Shown here one piece after another: positions 9,504 to 18,378 of a stretch of DNA of 64,000 bases. Where the stretch lies: contig NZ_SOQZ01000004.1 of the NCBI RefSeq assembly GCF_004366715.1, forward strand, positions 248,001-312,000, read 5' to 3'. This DNA comes from Meridianimaribacter flavus (GTDB taxonomy: Bacteria; Bacteroidota; Bacteroidia; Flavobacteriales; Flavobacteriaceae). The notes below the pieces were generated by a model that was given only the letters and a program-made list of their open reading frames with translations, was not told the origin of the DNA and made no database searches. The position numbers were made by a program, and so were the translations under genes. Numbering within the stretch: the stretch's first letter is position 1; every line of letters begins with the position of its first letter.

Positions 9504-10343
9504 TCAGTTTTTTAGTTCTGTACTAAGAATTATTACATTTTCCAAAGGTCTGTCATTTTCATCGGTTGGCAAATTTACAATTGAATCTACTACATTCATT
9601 CCTTCAATTACTTCGCCAAAAACAGTATAATTTTGATCTAAATGCGGAATACCTCCTATAGATTTATAGACTGCTCTATGTGCTTCAGGAATAGTGTAGG
9701 CTTCAAAATCAGTATAAGTTTCAGCTAATTGTTGTATACTATCATTAAGCTTAGTTGCGAGCTGCTCATCATTACCTTCACTTGCTATCTTTAATGCTTC
9801 AAACAAAGGTTTATGCGCTTTACTTTTAATTACATGATAACGAGCAGTCATAGTGTTAATGCGTTGTTGAGCAACATCCAGTAAGCTATCGTTATACACT
9901 TTACCATCAACTATAAAAAATTGCATAGCGCTTGATGCTCGTGTTAAATTTTCTTCTCTGGCAGTAGCCAAGGCACCTCGTTTATGAAACAAATTTGGTC
10001 TAAATTCAGCTGGCACAGTATAATCTAAATCACCTTCACCTAAAAACTTTCCTAATGGTGCATTTTTACTATCAGGATCTCCTCCTTGTATGACAAAGTC
10101 TTTAATGACACGATGAAATAACAAACTATCATAAGCATGCTCATTGACCAGTTTTATAAAATTATCTCTGTGCTTAGGAGTATCATTAAAAAGCTCTAAG
10201 GTTATTTCGCCATAATTAGTTGTTAATACTACTATTGTATTACTTGTATCTTCTATTTTCTTTTTTTCTGGTTTTGAATTGCATCCTAAACACATAAGCA
10301 TGCTAAACAGAACAAATACTACGTTTTTATTTTTCATTTTCAC
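9504..10343 (-). CDS. Cyclophilin-type peptidyl-prolyl isomerase, lipoprotein, with helical insertion
   Basis: Periplasmic or outer-membrane-anchored PPIase. It has a lipoprotein signal with lipobox CLGC, followed by a cyclophilin core with intact catalytic landmarks: FHRVIKDFVIQGGD, SSAMQFFIVDG and LDQNYTVFGEV. Between QFFI and LDQNYTVFGEV lies an inserted segment of about 75 residues, rich in Gln, Lys and Ala (starting DVAQQRINTM), that is absent from short cyclophilins and looks helical. It is followed at 17 bp by the antiporter gene. A second, more degenerate cyclophilin lipoprotein is encoded at 48833-49543. Confidence 0.88.
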   Translation of the reverse strand: MKMKNKNVVFVLFSMLMCLGCNSKPEKKKIEDTSNTIVVLTTNYGEITLELFNDTPKHRDNFIKLVNEHAYDSLLFHRVIKDFVIQGGDPDSKNAPLGKFLGEGDLDYTVPAEFRPNLFHKRGALATAREENLTRASSAMQFFIVDGKVYNDSLLDVAQQRINTMTARYHVIKSKAHKPLFEALKIASEGNDEQLATKLNDSIQQLAETYTDFEAYTIPEAHRAVYKSIGGIPHLDQNYTVFGEVIEGMNVVDSIVNLPTDENDRPLENVIILSTELKN

Positions 10344-10526
10344 AAATCAAAATTTACACTCACTAATATACACTTTTATGCCTTTTAGCATCATAACATT
10401 GTACTTTTTTCCAAATTACCTTATGATCAGTTATATTTTAAAATTCAACAAAAACTAATACGCTCAGTAATATCTTTTTAACAAAACTCTAAAACAGCTT
10501 CACTTCGTTTTGTATTACTAAATCTG

Positions 10527-10534
10527 TACCTTTG
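10527..10534 (+). promoter_or_regulatory. -7 element upstream of uvrA
   Basis: TACCTTTG exactly fits the Bacteroidota TAnnTTTG -7 element and sits 15 bp before the ATG at 10550, so the leader would be very short. A TTTG at 10509-10512 is present but nearer than the preferred spacing. This position also argues that the upstream TTG at 10532 is promoter, not start codon. Confidence 0.5.
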
Positions 10535-10549
10535 CAACTTTGCAATTCT

Positions 10550-13381
10550 ATGAGTCAATTTGAAGAACATATAGAGGTTCAAGGCGCAAGAGTCCATAAC
10601 CTCAAAAACATAGACGTTACAATACCTCGCGAAAAGCTTGTGGTTATCACAGGTCTTTCAGGTAGTGGTAAGTCCTCTTTAGCATTCGATACTATTTATG
10701 CCGAAGGACAGCGTCGTTATATCGAAACCTTTTCGGCTTATGCGCGTCAGTTTTTAGGTGGATTGGAGCGTCCTGATGTCGATAAAATTGATGGACTATC
10801 TCCTGTAATTGCTATAGAACAAAAAACAACTAGTAAGTCGCCTCGTTCTACAGTAGGTACTATTACAGAAATATATGATTTCCTCAGACTTCTTTTTGCT
10901 CGTGCAAGTGATGCCTATAGTTACAACACTGGCGAAAAAATGGTGAGCTACAACGATGAGCAAATTAAAGCACTTATTGTAGAGTCTTTTAATGGCAAAC
11001 GTATAAATATTCTTGCACCTGTTATTAGATCTCGTAAAGGTCACTATCGCGAACTCTTTGAGCAAATTGCAAAACAAGGTTTTGTAAAAGTGCGTACTGA
11101 TGGTGAAATAAAAGACCTAGTAAAAGGTATGAAGTTAGACCGTTACAAAACGCATGATATTGAAATTGTAATCGACCGACTTAAAATTGATAATTCTGCC
11201 GATAACGATAAGCGCTTAACAGAAACTATAAACACAGCCATGTATCATGGAGACGATGTGCTTATGGTGTTAGACCAAGACACTAACGAGGTACGTTATT
11301 TTAGTAGAAACCTAATGTGTCCTTCTTCTGGTATATCTTACCCAAACCCAGAACCAAACAACTTTTCGTTTAATTCACCTAAAGGTGCTTGTCCAAAGTG
11401 TAATGGTATTGGTAGACTTTATCAAATCAACGAACGTAAAATTATACCAGATGACAGCTTATCTATAAAAGCAGGAGCACTTGCACCTCATGGACCACAA
11501 AAGAACTCATGGATTTTTAAACAGTTAGAAACCATTGCACATCGCTATGGCTTTAATTTATCCGATCCTTACAAAAGTATTCCTGAAGACGCTAAACAAA
11601 TGATTCTCTATGGTGGAAATGAAAAGTTTTCGGTAGAAAGTAAAACACTTGGTGTTACCAGAGATTATAAAATCGAGTTTGAAGGTGTTGCTAATTTTAT
11701 TGAAAGCCAATACAACAATGCAGAGTCAACATCTTTAAAACGTTGGGCAAAAGACTACATGGATAAAGTAAAATGTAGCGAATGTGAAGGCTCTAGACTT
11801 AGAAAAGAATCTTTATACTTTAAAGTTAATGGTCTTAATATTTCTGAATTAGCAAACAAAGACATTGTTGATTTAGTAGATTGGTTTAATGAATTACCAA
11901 AACATCTATCTGAAAAACAGTTTAAAATTTCTGAAGAAATACTAAAAGAAATTTCAACACGATTACAGTTTTTGTTAGATGTAGGACTTGATTACTTATC
12001 ACTTAACCGAAGCTCAAAATCGCTTTCTGGTGGAGAAGCACAACGTATTAGGCTTGCCACCCAAATTGGCTCGCAGCTGGTTGGTGTACTTTATATTTTA
12101 GACGAACCTAGTATAGGCTTGCATCAACGTGATAATGAAAAACTTATTAACTCGTTAGTTTCGTTGAGAGATATTGGCAACTCGGTAATTGTTGTTGAAC
12201 ATGATAAAGACATGATTGAACGTGCCGATTATGTTATTGATATTGGACCAAAAGCAGGAAAATATGGCGGCGAAATTATAAGTATTGGCACACCTGATGA
12301 ATTAAAAACACATCATACACTAACTGCCGATTATCTTAATGGTAGTAAAGCAATTGAAGTACCAAAAGAACGTCGTGAAGGCAATGGAAAATTTATTGAG
12401 CTAAAAGGTTGTACTGGTAACAACTTAAAAAATGTTTCAGTGACTATTCCGTTAGGAAAAATGATTGGAGTTACTGGTGTTTCAGGAAGTGGGAAATCAA
12501 CACTTATCAATGAAACCTTATATCCAATAATGAATGCGCACTACTTTAATGGCGTAAAAAAACCAATGCCTTACAAGAGCATTAAAGGTTTGGAGCATAT
12601 TGATAAAGTTATAGACATTAACCAATCACCTATTGGTAGAACACCTCGTAGCAATCCTGCAACTTACACTGGTACATTTAGCGAAATACGAAGCCTTTTT
12701 GCTAAAATACCTGAAGCTATGATTAGAGGTTACAAACCTGGTCGTTTTAGCTTTAACGTAAAAGGAGGTCGTTGCGAAACTTGTCAAGGTGGTGGTTTAC
12801 GTGTTATTGAAATGAATTTCCTTCCAGACGTTTATGTAGAGTGCGAAACCTGTCAAGGCAAACGCTTTAATCGTGAAACCCTCGAAATTAGATATAAAGG
12901 TAAAAGCATTAGCGATGTACTCAACATGACTATTAGCGAAGCTGTAGACTTTTTTGAGCACATTCCTAAAATCCATAAAAAACTAAAAACCATAAAAGAC
13001 GTTGGTTTAGGCTACATTACACTGGGTCAACAAAGTACAACGCTTTCAGGTGGTGAAGCTCAACGTATTAAACTAGCTACTGAACTTAGCAAGCGAGATA
13101 CAGGAAACACCTTTTACATTCTTGACGAACCTACAACAGGCTTACATTTTGAAGACATTCGTGTACTTATGCAAGTACTTAATAAATTAGCCAACAAAGG
13201 AAATACTGTACTTATAATTGAGCATAATATGGATGTTATTAAAATGATGGATCACATTATTGATGTAGGTTACGAAGGCGGAAAAGGTGGCGGACAAATT
13301 GTTGCTGAAGGCACTCCAGAAAAAATAATAAAGCACAAAAAAAGTTACACTGCGCAATTCCTTAAAAAAGAACTAAATTAG
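10550..13381 (+). CDS. uvrA: Excinuclease ABC subunit UvrA
   Basis: DNA-damage recognition ATPase of nucleotide excision repair, working with UvrB and UvrC. About 943 aa with the canonical duplicated ABC architecture. It has two Walker A motifs ([10 protein letters not shown] and [10 protein letters not shown]), two zinc-finger Cys pairs sets (CPKCNGIG and [16 protein letters not shown]), and two ABC signatures ([24 protein letters not shown]) each followed by LDEP. The frame extends to a TTG at 10532, but the ATG at 10550 (Met-Ser-Gln-Phe-Glu-Glu) is preferred because the TTG overlaps the -7 promoter element. A LOG-family gene follows 26 bp downstream. Confidence 0.97.
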   Translation: MSQFEEHIEVQGARVHNLKNIDVTIPREKLVVITGLSGSGKSSLAFDTIYAEGQRRYIETFSAYARQFLGGLERPDVDKIDGLSPVIAIEQKTTSKSPRSTVGTITEIYDFLRLLFARASDAYSYNTGEKMVSYNDEQIKALIVESFNGKRINILAPVIRSRKGHYRELFEQIAKQGFVKVRTDGEIKDLVKGMKLDRYKTHDIEIVIDRLKIDNSADNDKRLTETINTAMYHGDDVLMVLDQDTNEVRYFSRNLMCPSSGISYPNPEPNNFSFNSPKGACPKCNGIGRLYQINERKIIPDDSLSIKAGALAPHGPQKNSWIFKQLETIAHRYGFNLSDPYKSIPEDAKQMILYGGNEKFSVESKTLGVTRDYKIEFEGVANFIESQYNNAESTSLKRWAKDYMDKVKCSECEGSRLRKESLYFKVNGLNISELANKDIVDLVDWFNELPKHLSEKQFKISEEILKEISTRLQFLLDVGLDYLSLNRSSKSLSGGEAQRIRLATQIGSQLVGVLYILDEPSIGLHQRDNEKLINSLVSLRDIGNSVIVVEHDKDMIERADYVIDIGPKAGKYGGEIISIGTPDELKTHHTLTADYLNGSKAIEVPKERREGNGKFIELKGCTGNNLKNVSVTIPLGKMIGVTGVSGSGKSTLINETLYPIMNAHYFNGVKKPMPYKSIKGLEHIDKVIDINQSPIGRTPRSNPATYTGTFSEIRSLFAKIPEAMIRGYKPGRFSFNVKGGRCETCQGGGLRVIEMNFLPDVYVECETCQGKRFNRETLEIRYKGKSISDVLNMTISEAVDFFEHIPKIHKKLKTIKDVGLGYITLGQQSTTLSGGEAQRIKLATELSKRDTGNTFYILDEPTTGLHFEDIRVLMQVLNKLANKGNTVLIIEHNMDVIKMMDHIIDVGYEGGKGGGQIVAEGTPEKIIKHKKSYTAQFLKKELN

Positions 13382-13407
13382 CATGTTACAAAAATAAGAT
13401 TTATACT

Positions 13408-14097
13408 ATGAGAAACGAACAACATCACAAAAGATGGAATGAAATAAAAACAAACGACTCTTGGGCAATTTTTAAAATCATGGGAGAGTTTGTTAATGGT
13501 TATGAAAAATTAAGCAGAATTGGACCTTGTGTTTCAATTTTTGGTTCTGCAAGAACAAAACCAGACCACAAATACTACAAACTAGCTGAAGAAGTTGCTA
13601 GCAAAATTGTAGACCATGGTTATGGTGTAATTACTGGTGGTGGACCTGGTATTATGGAAGCTGGTAACAAAGGAGCTCACATTGCTGGAGGAACATCGGT
13701 AGGACTTAACATTGAGTTGCCTTTTGAACAACATGACAACCCTTATATTGATTCTGACAAGAGTTTAGATTTTGACTATTTCTTTGTAAGAAAAGTAATG
13801 TTTGTAAAATACTCTCAAGGTTTTGTTGTAATGCCTGGTGGTTTCGGAACTTTAGACGAGTTGTTTGAAGCGATTACCTTAATTCAAACCAATAAAATTG
13901 AAAAATTCCCTATTATACTTGTGGGAACAGAGTTTTGGAGCGGATTGATGGATTGGGTTAAAGCAACACTTTTAGAAACTCACAATAACATTAGCCCTAA
14001 AGACTTAGATTTAATTCATTTGGTGGATACTGCAGATGAAGTTTTAGAAATTCTTGATGCATTCTACAAAGAATTCAACTTGAGCCCTAACTTCTAA
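13408..14097 (+). CDS. LOG/TIGR00730-family Rossmann protein
   Basis: A 229-aa protein of the LOG (lysine-decarboxylase-like, TIGR00730) family. Members with known activity are cytokinin-activating or nucleoside 5'-monophosphate phosphoribohydrolases. The two signature blocks are visible: GGGPGIMEAGNKGA and MPGGFGTLDELFEA (the PGGxGTxxE motif), with a supporting SIFGSARTKPD strand-loop near the start. The length fits the longer LOG subgroup. It lies 26 bp after uvrA on the same strand. In bacteria the physiological role is usually unclear, so only the family is claimed. Confidence 0.88.
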   Translation: MRNEQHHKRWNEIKTNDSWAIFKIMGEFVNGYEKLSRIGPCVSIFGSARTKPDHKYYKLAEEVASKIVDHGYGVITGGGPGIMEAGNKGAHIAGGTSVGLNIELPFEQHDNPYIDSDKSLDFDYFFVRKVMFVKYSQGFVVMPGGFGTLDELFEAITLIQTNKIEKFPIILVGTEFWSGLMDWVKATLLETHNNISPKDLDLIHLVDTADEVLEILDAFYKEFNLSPNF

Positions 14098-14123
14098 AAA
14101 AAATTGCTTTTTAAAATATAGTT

Positions 14124-15395
14124 ATGAAAAAGAAGAACATAGCATTGCTTGTACTAGCTGGTATGCTTAATATTTATGGTCTCTTCTCGCAAGAGACCTT
14201 CAATGTTATGTTCTATAATCTTTTAAACTATCCTCTAGAGAACAATGTAGAAAATAGGTTGCAATACCTCAATACCATTGTTGATGATTACCGACCAGAC
14301 TTATTTATGGTTTGTGAACTCAACAATGAAAATGGAGCTAATGACATATTAGCTATGATGCAAAGCATAAATCCTAATTATAATAGAGCTGCTTTTGTTC
14401 TTAATAATTCTGATGACAATCTTGGTAATCAAAATGACCTACAAAACCTTATCTATTTTGACACTTCAAAATTTATTTTAGAAAGTCAGAATGAAGTAAT
14501 TACTATTTATAGGGATTTTAATCATTACAGATTAAAGCTAAACACTGTAAATCAAAGCACAAACCCTATTTATATTGATGTTATTGTTTGTCATTTAAAA
14601 GCTTCTAGCGGAACAGACAATCAAGCATTACGATTTCAAATGGTTCAAGATTTAACAGATTACTTGACCACTTTTCCAGCAAACAGTAATGTTATTTTAG
14701 GAGGCGACTTAAATGTTTACACCCATTCTGAACCTGCTTTTCAAGAGCTAATTGACACTTCAAACAACATTACATTTGTTGATCCTGCTAATAGAATTGG
14801 AAGTTGGCACAACAATAATAGCTATATTGACGTTTTTACTCAATCAACCAGAACGCAAACAGGTTTAGGAGGAACTACAGGTGGTTTTGACGACAGATTT
14901 GATTTTATTTTAGCTTCAGAAAACATGCTTACCAATACTGATATTTTTTATGTAAACGATTCTTATAAAGTATTTGGTAATAATGCTAACACCTCTTGTC
15001 ATAATCAAGAAATAAACTCAACCAATTGCTCAGGAACAGATTTTGATTTTAATATTAGAAATGCTCTATACTATTTTAGCGATCACTTACCAGTGACTTT
15101 ACAATTACAAACTACTGAGGTTTTAAACACTCACAGTCCTAAGTTAAAAAAACCAATACGCTTTGTAGGTTCAAATATTTTGAATACTTCTTTTTTAGAA
15201 CTAGAGATCCATTCTGAAGCACTTTTTAACACGACTATAACTATTTATAATGGTATTGGTCAATTGGTAAAAACCATTCCTTTAAAAAATTCGATATATA
15301 TTAGGGAAGATATTTCAAATCTATCAAATGGTTTATACTATATTACCTTGTCCCAATTTAACAGTAACCCTTTAAAGTTTGTGGTAACGAATTGA
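14124..15395 (+). CDS. Secreted endonuclease/exonuclease/phosphatase with T9SS type A tail
   Basis: Extracellular enzyme of the EEP (DNase I-like) superfamily. A signal peptide (MKKKNIALLVLAG to about residue 22) is followed by EEP motifs: FNVMFYNLLNYP, the metal-binding glutamate in VCELNNENG, DVIVCHLKAS, GGDLNVY and the terminal SDHLPVTL. About 85 C-terminal residues (from about 340) match a type A T9SS sorting domain, including TITIYNGIGQLVKTI, SNLSNGLYYITL and KFVVTN at the end. The substrate could be DNA, RNA or a phosphoester lipid. The 3' end overlaps the next gene's TTG start in a TTGA arrangement. Confidence 0.85.
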   Translation: MKKKNIALLVLAGMLNIYGLFSQETFNVMFYNLLNYPLENNVENRLQYLNTIVDDYRPDLFMVCELNNENGANDILAMMQSINPNYNRAAFVLNNSDDNLGNQNDLQNLIYFDTSKFILESQNEVITIYRDFNHYRLKLNTVNQSTNPIYIDVIVCHLKASSGTDNQALRFQMVQDLTDYLTTFPANSNVILGGDLNVYTHSEPAFQELIDTSNNITFVDPANRIGSWHNNNSYIDVFTQSTRTQTGLGGTTGGFDDRFDFILASENMLTNTDIFYVNDSYKVFGNNANTSCHNQEINSTNCSGTDFDFNIRNALYYFSDHLPVTLQLQTTEVLNTHSPKLKKPIRFVGSNILNTSFLELEIHSEALFNTTITIYNGIGQLVKTIPLKNSIYIREDISNLSNGLYYITLSQFNSNPLKFVVTN

Positions 15396-18223
15396 AATCA
15401 GTAATAACTATATATCTACTTTTATTAGTAAACCTTTGTACATGGGCTCAAAATAAAATTGAGTTAAATGCAAAGTTTGATATTCCTAATAAAACCCTGC
15501 ATATAAAGCAATATATTTCCTATCAAAACACCTCAAAAGACACTTTAAAAACCATATACCTTAACGATTGGAACAACGCCTACTCTGTTAAAACTAGTCC
15601 GTTAGCAAAACGTTTTACTGAAGAATTTAATAACAAATTCCATTTTGCTAAAAGTGATGAAAGAGGCTACACAAATATTACATCGGTTAAAGAAAATGAA
15701 GGTGACGATTTAGAGTTTACTCGTTTAAAAAACCATCCTGATGTTATTGAAATCACACTTAACAACGCTATTCCTCCAGGAGAATCGTATAATATTCTTT
15801 TAAATTACAACTTAGTTGTTCCTAATGATACATTTACCAGTTATGGAATAACCGAAACCAAAGATTTCAATTTAAAGTATTGGTATGTAACACCTGCTAT
15901 TTATGATGGTGAATGGCATTACTACAGCAATAAAAATCTTGACGATTTATACCTACCAAAAACCGACTTAACGTTTGAAATCGAGCACCCAAGAAACTAT
16001 GCGCTCATGACAGAGTTAAACACGCTTGCGCTAAACCAAACTGATAGTACATTAATTACTATTATAAATGGAAAAGATCGTATTAATTCGTTTTTATCTC
16101 TAGCTCGATTTCCTAATTTTAAATATGTAAAAACCGATAATGTAACTGTTATTACTAATTTAAAAGAAGAAAACTTAGAAGCGCATGAAAGAGCTATTAT
16201 AACTGATAAAGTACTTAGTTTTATTGATGACAACTTAGGAAAGTATCCACATGAAAGAATGTTGTTAACCGAAATTGAGTATAAAAAAGACCCTTTATAT
16301 GGTCTTAATCAGTTGCCTAGTTTTATTAGGCCTTTTCCTGATAATTTTCAATACGAACTGAAGCTTTTAAGAACAGCTCTCAATAAATATCTTGAAAACA
16401 CATTATTGATAAATCCTCGTAAAGACTATTGGCTAAAAGATAGTTTTCAGGTTTATTTTCTAATGAAATATATTGAAGAACATTATCCAGACATGAAGCT
16501 TCTAGGAACATTAGCTGATGTTTGGGGAGTAAGATCTTTTCATGCTGCCGATTTAAAATTCAACGACCAATATCTGTTGTTTTTTATGCAAATGGCTCGT
16601 ACTAATAGAGATCAACCGTTAGCAATGTCTAAAGATTCTTTATTAAAGTTCAATGCTAATATTGCAAGTAAGTATAAAGCAGGTTTGGGTTTAAAATACT
16701 TAGACGATTTTATTAACGGAAATGTACTTGAGCAGACTATCGTTCAATTTTTAAAAGAAACTAGACTACAACCAACTTCATCTAAAGCATTTGAAACACT
16801 TTTAAAACAAAACACCTCAAAAGATATCGATTGGTTTTTTGATGATTATCTAACAACAAGAAAAAAGATTGATTTTAAAATTAAAAATGTTTCAAAAACC
16901 GAAGATTCAATAACATTTACTATAAAGAACAAGCGTAAAAATGCAATGCCTGTGTCGTTATTTACTTTAAATAACGATTCAATACTTTCTAAAACTTGGA
17001 TTGAAAATGTTAATGGAAGTAAAACGTTAACCATACCAAGAAATGACGCTAATAAACTGGTTTTAAATTACGATAATGCAATACCAGAAATAAACCTAAG
17101 AGATAACCAAAAATCCTTAAAAGGGTTTTTCTTCAACAATAAACCATTTCAATTCCGATTATTTAAGGATATTGAAGATCCTCATTACAACCAAGTATTT
17201 TTAATGCCAATTGTAGAGTATAAAAATATTTACGATGGTTTAAATTTAGGAGCAAAAATCTATAATAAAACATTGTTGCGTAAAAAATTAAACTACAAGT
17301 TTTCTCCACAATACTCAACAAACTCTAAGACCTTAACAGGATCTTCAACTGTTTTGTTTACTCACAATATTGAAAACAACAACCTATACAATATTACCTA
17401 TGGTTTAACCGCTAGTTATTCATCTTTTGCTGAAAATGCTTTTGTAACCATAGTATCGCCTACGCTTTCATTTTATTTTAGAGATGACAAAAACTTTAGG
17501 TCTAATAAGTCTAACTACATTAACTTAAGGTATTTAGATATTTCAAGAAAGCAAGAAGACAATAATCTTATATTGACCGAAGAACCAGACTATGGTGTTT
17601 TCAATATTAGATATATAAACTCTAATCCTGGTTTGGTTGATTTTTATAAAATTTATACAGACTTTCAAATAGCTAATAAATTTGGTAAAATAGCTGTAAA
17701 CTATGAGTATCGTAAGCTTTCTGAAAATAACAGACAATTTAACTTTAGGTTTTTTGCTGGTACATTTTTATACAATAAAACCAATGCCAATAACAACTAC
17801 TTTAGTTTTGCATTAGACAGACCTACTGATTATTTATTTGATTACGATTATTTAGGACGCTCTGAAGCTTCTGGTATTTTTAGTCAACAAATTATCATTG
17901 CCGAAGGTGGATTTAAATCAAAGTTAAGACCTGCTTTTGCCAACCAATGGATGACAACTATTAATACCAGTACAAGCATTTGGAAATATATTGAAGCCTA
18001 TGGAGACCTTGGTCTTGTAAAAAACAAATACTCTGATGCTGAAGTCGTTTATGACTCCGGAATACGATTAAACTTAGTGCCAGATTATTTTGAAGTATTT
18101 TTCCCTGTATATTCCAATTTAGGATGGGAAATTGCTCAACCACATTACGATCAAAAAATAAGGTTTAAATTTACAGTAGACCCACAAGCACTTTTAGGCC
18201 TATTTAGAAGGAAGTGGTATTAG
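15392..18223 (+). CDS. Catalytically degenerate M1-peptidase-like protein fused to an outer-membrane beta-barrel
   Basis: A 943-aa secreted protein. The start is TTG (15392), overlapping the previous stop as TTGA, and gives a clean signal peptide ending TWAQ. Residues about 20-230 resemble the M1 aminopeptidase N-terminal beta domain (IKQYISYQNTSKDTLKTIYL). The middle resembles the M1 catalytic and C-terminal region (DYWLKDSFQVYFLMKY aligns with the family's W-L-N-E-G-F block). However, no HEXXH zinc motif is present anywhere, and the GAMEN equivalent reads YGLNQLPSF. From about residue 600 the sequence becomes alternating aromatic/polar strands ending in the aromatic KWY, as expected of an outer-membrane barrel. 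Function unknown; the two-part architecture is inferred from pattern. Confidence 0.7.
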   Translation: MKSVITIYLLLLVNLCTWAQNKIELNAKFDIPNKTLHIKQYISYQNTSKDTLKTIYLNDWNNAYSVKTSPLAKRFTEEFNNKFHFAKSDERGYTNITSVKENEGDDLEFTRLKNHPDVIEITLNNAIPPGESYNILLNYNLVVPNDTFTSYGITETKDFNLKYWYVTPAIYDGEWHYYSNKNLDDLYLPKTDLTFEIEHPRNYALMTELNTLALNQTDSTLITIINGKDRINSFLSLARFPNFKYVKTDNVTVITNLKEENLEAHERAIITDKVLSFIDDNLGKYPHERMLLTEIEYKKDPLYGLNQLPSFIRPFPDNFQYELKLLRTALNKYLENTLLINPRKDYWLKDSFQVYFLMKYIEEHYPDMKLLGTLADVWGVRSFHAADLKFNDQYLLFFMQMARTNRDQPLAMSKDSLLKFNANIASKYKAGLGLKYLDDFINGNVLEQTIVQFLKETRLQPTSSKAFETLLKQNTSKDIDWFFDDYLTTRKKIDFKIKNVSKTEDSITFTIKNKRKNAMPVSLFTLNNDSILSKTWIENVNGSKTLTIPRNDANKLVLNYDNAIPEINLRDNQKSLKGFFFNNKPFQFRLFKDIEDPHYNQVFLMPIVEYKNIYDGLNLGAKIYNKTLLRKKLNYKFSPQYSTNSKTLTGSSTVLFTHNIENNNLYNITYGLTASYSSFAENAFVTIVSPTLSFYFRDDKNFRSNKSNYINLRYLDISRKQEDNNLILTEEPDYGVFNIRYINSNPGLVDFYKIYTDFQIANKFGKIAVNYEYRKLSENNRQFNFRFFAGTFLYNKTNANNNYFSFALDRPTDYLFDYDYLGRSEASGIFSQQIIIAEGGFKSKLRPAFANQWMTTINTSTSIWKYIEAYGDLGLVKNKYSDAEVVYDSGIRLNLVPDYFEVFFPVYSNLGWEIAQPHYDQKIRFKFTVDPQALLGLFRRKWY

Positions 18224-18325
18224 GAATTTATTAACAGATTCTTAATTTTTATCGATTTAATAGAGAAATATTAAAAATATTTGCTTTTTTTTGATATATT
18301 CTTAATATTATAACAAATTTAGGCA

Positions 18326-18356
18326 TTGTAAAGAACAGAAAGTTTCCCTAAATTTG
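18326..18356 (+). promoter_or_regulatory. Complete Bacteroidota-type promoter
   Basis: TTG at 18326-18328, a 20-bp spacer, then TAAATTTG at 18349-18356, matching the -33 TTG / -7 TAnnTTTG consensus of the Bacteroidota primary sigma factor. It lies 22 bp before the ATG of the 2-oxoacid dehydrogenase gene. This is the best promoter match I found in the window. Confidence 0.75.
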
Positions 18357-18378
18357 CAACTTAAAAATACCTCTATAA

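Noticed and set aside
10532-10549. TTG start for uvrA at 10532
   Set aside because: It overlaps the TACCTTTG promoter element, and the ATG at 10550 gives the normal UvrA N-terminus.
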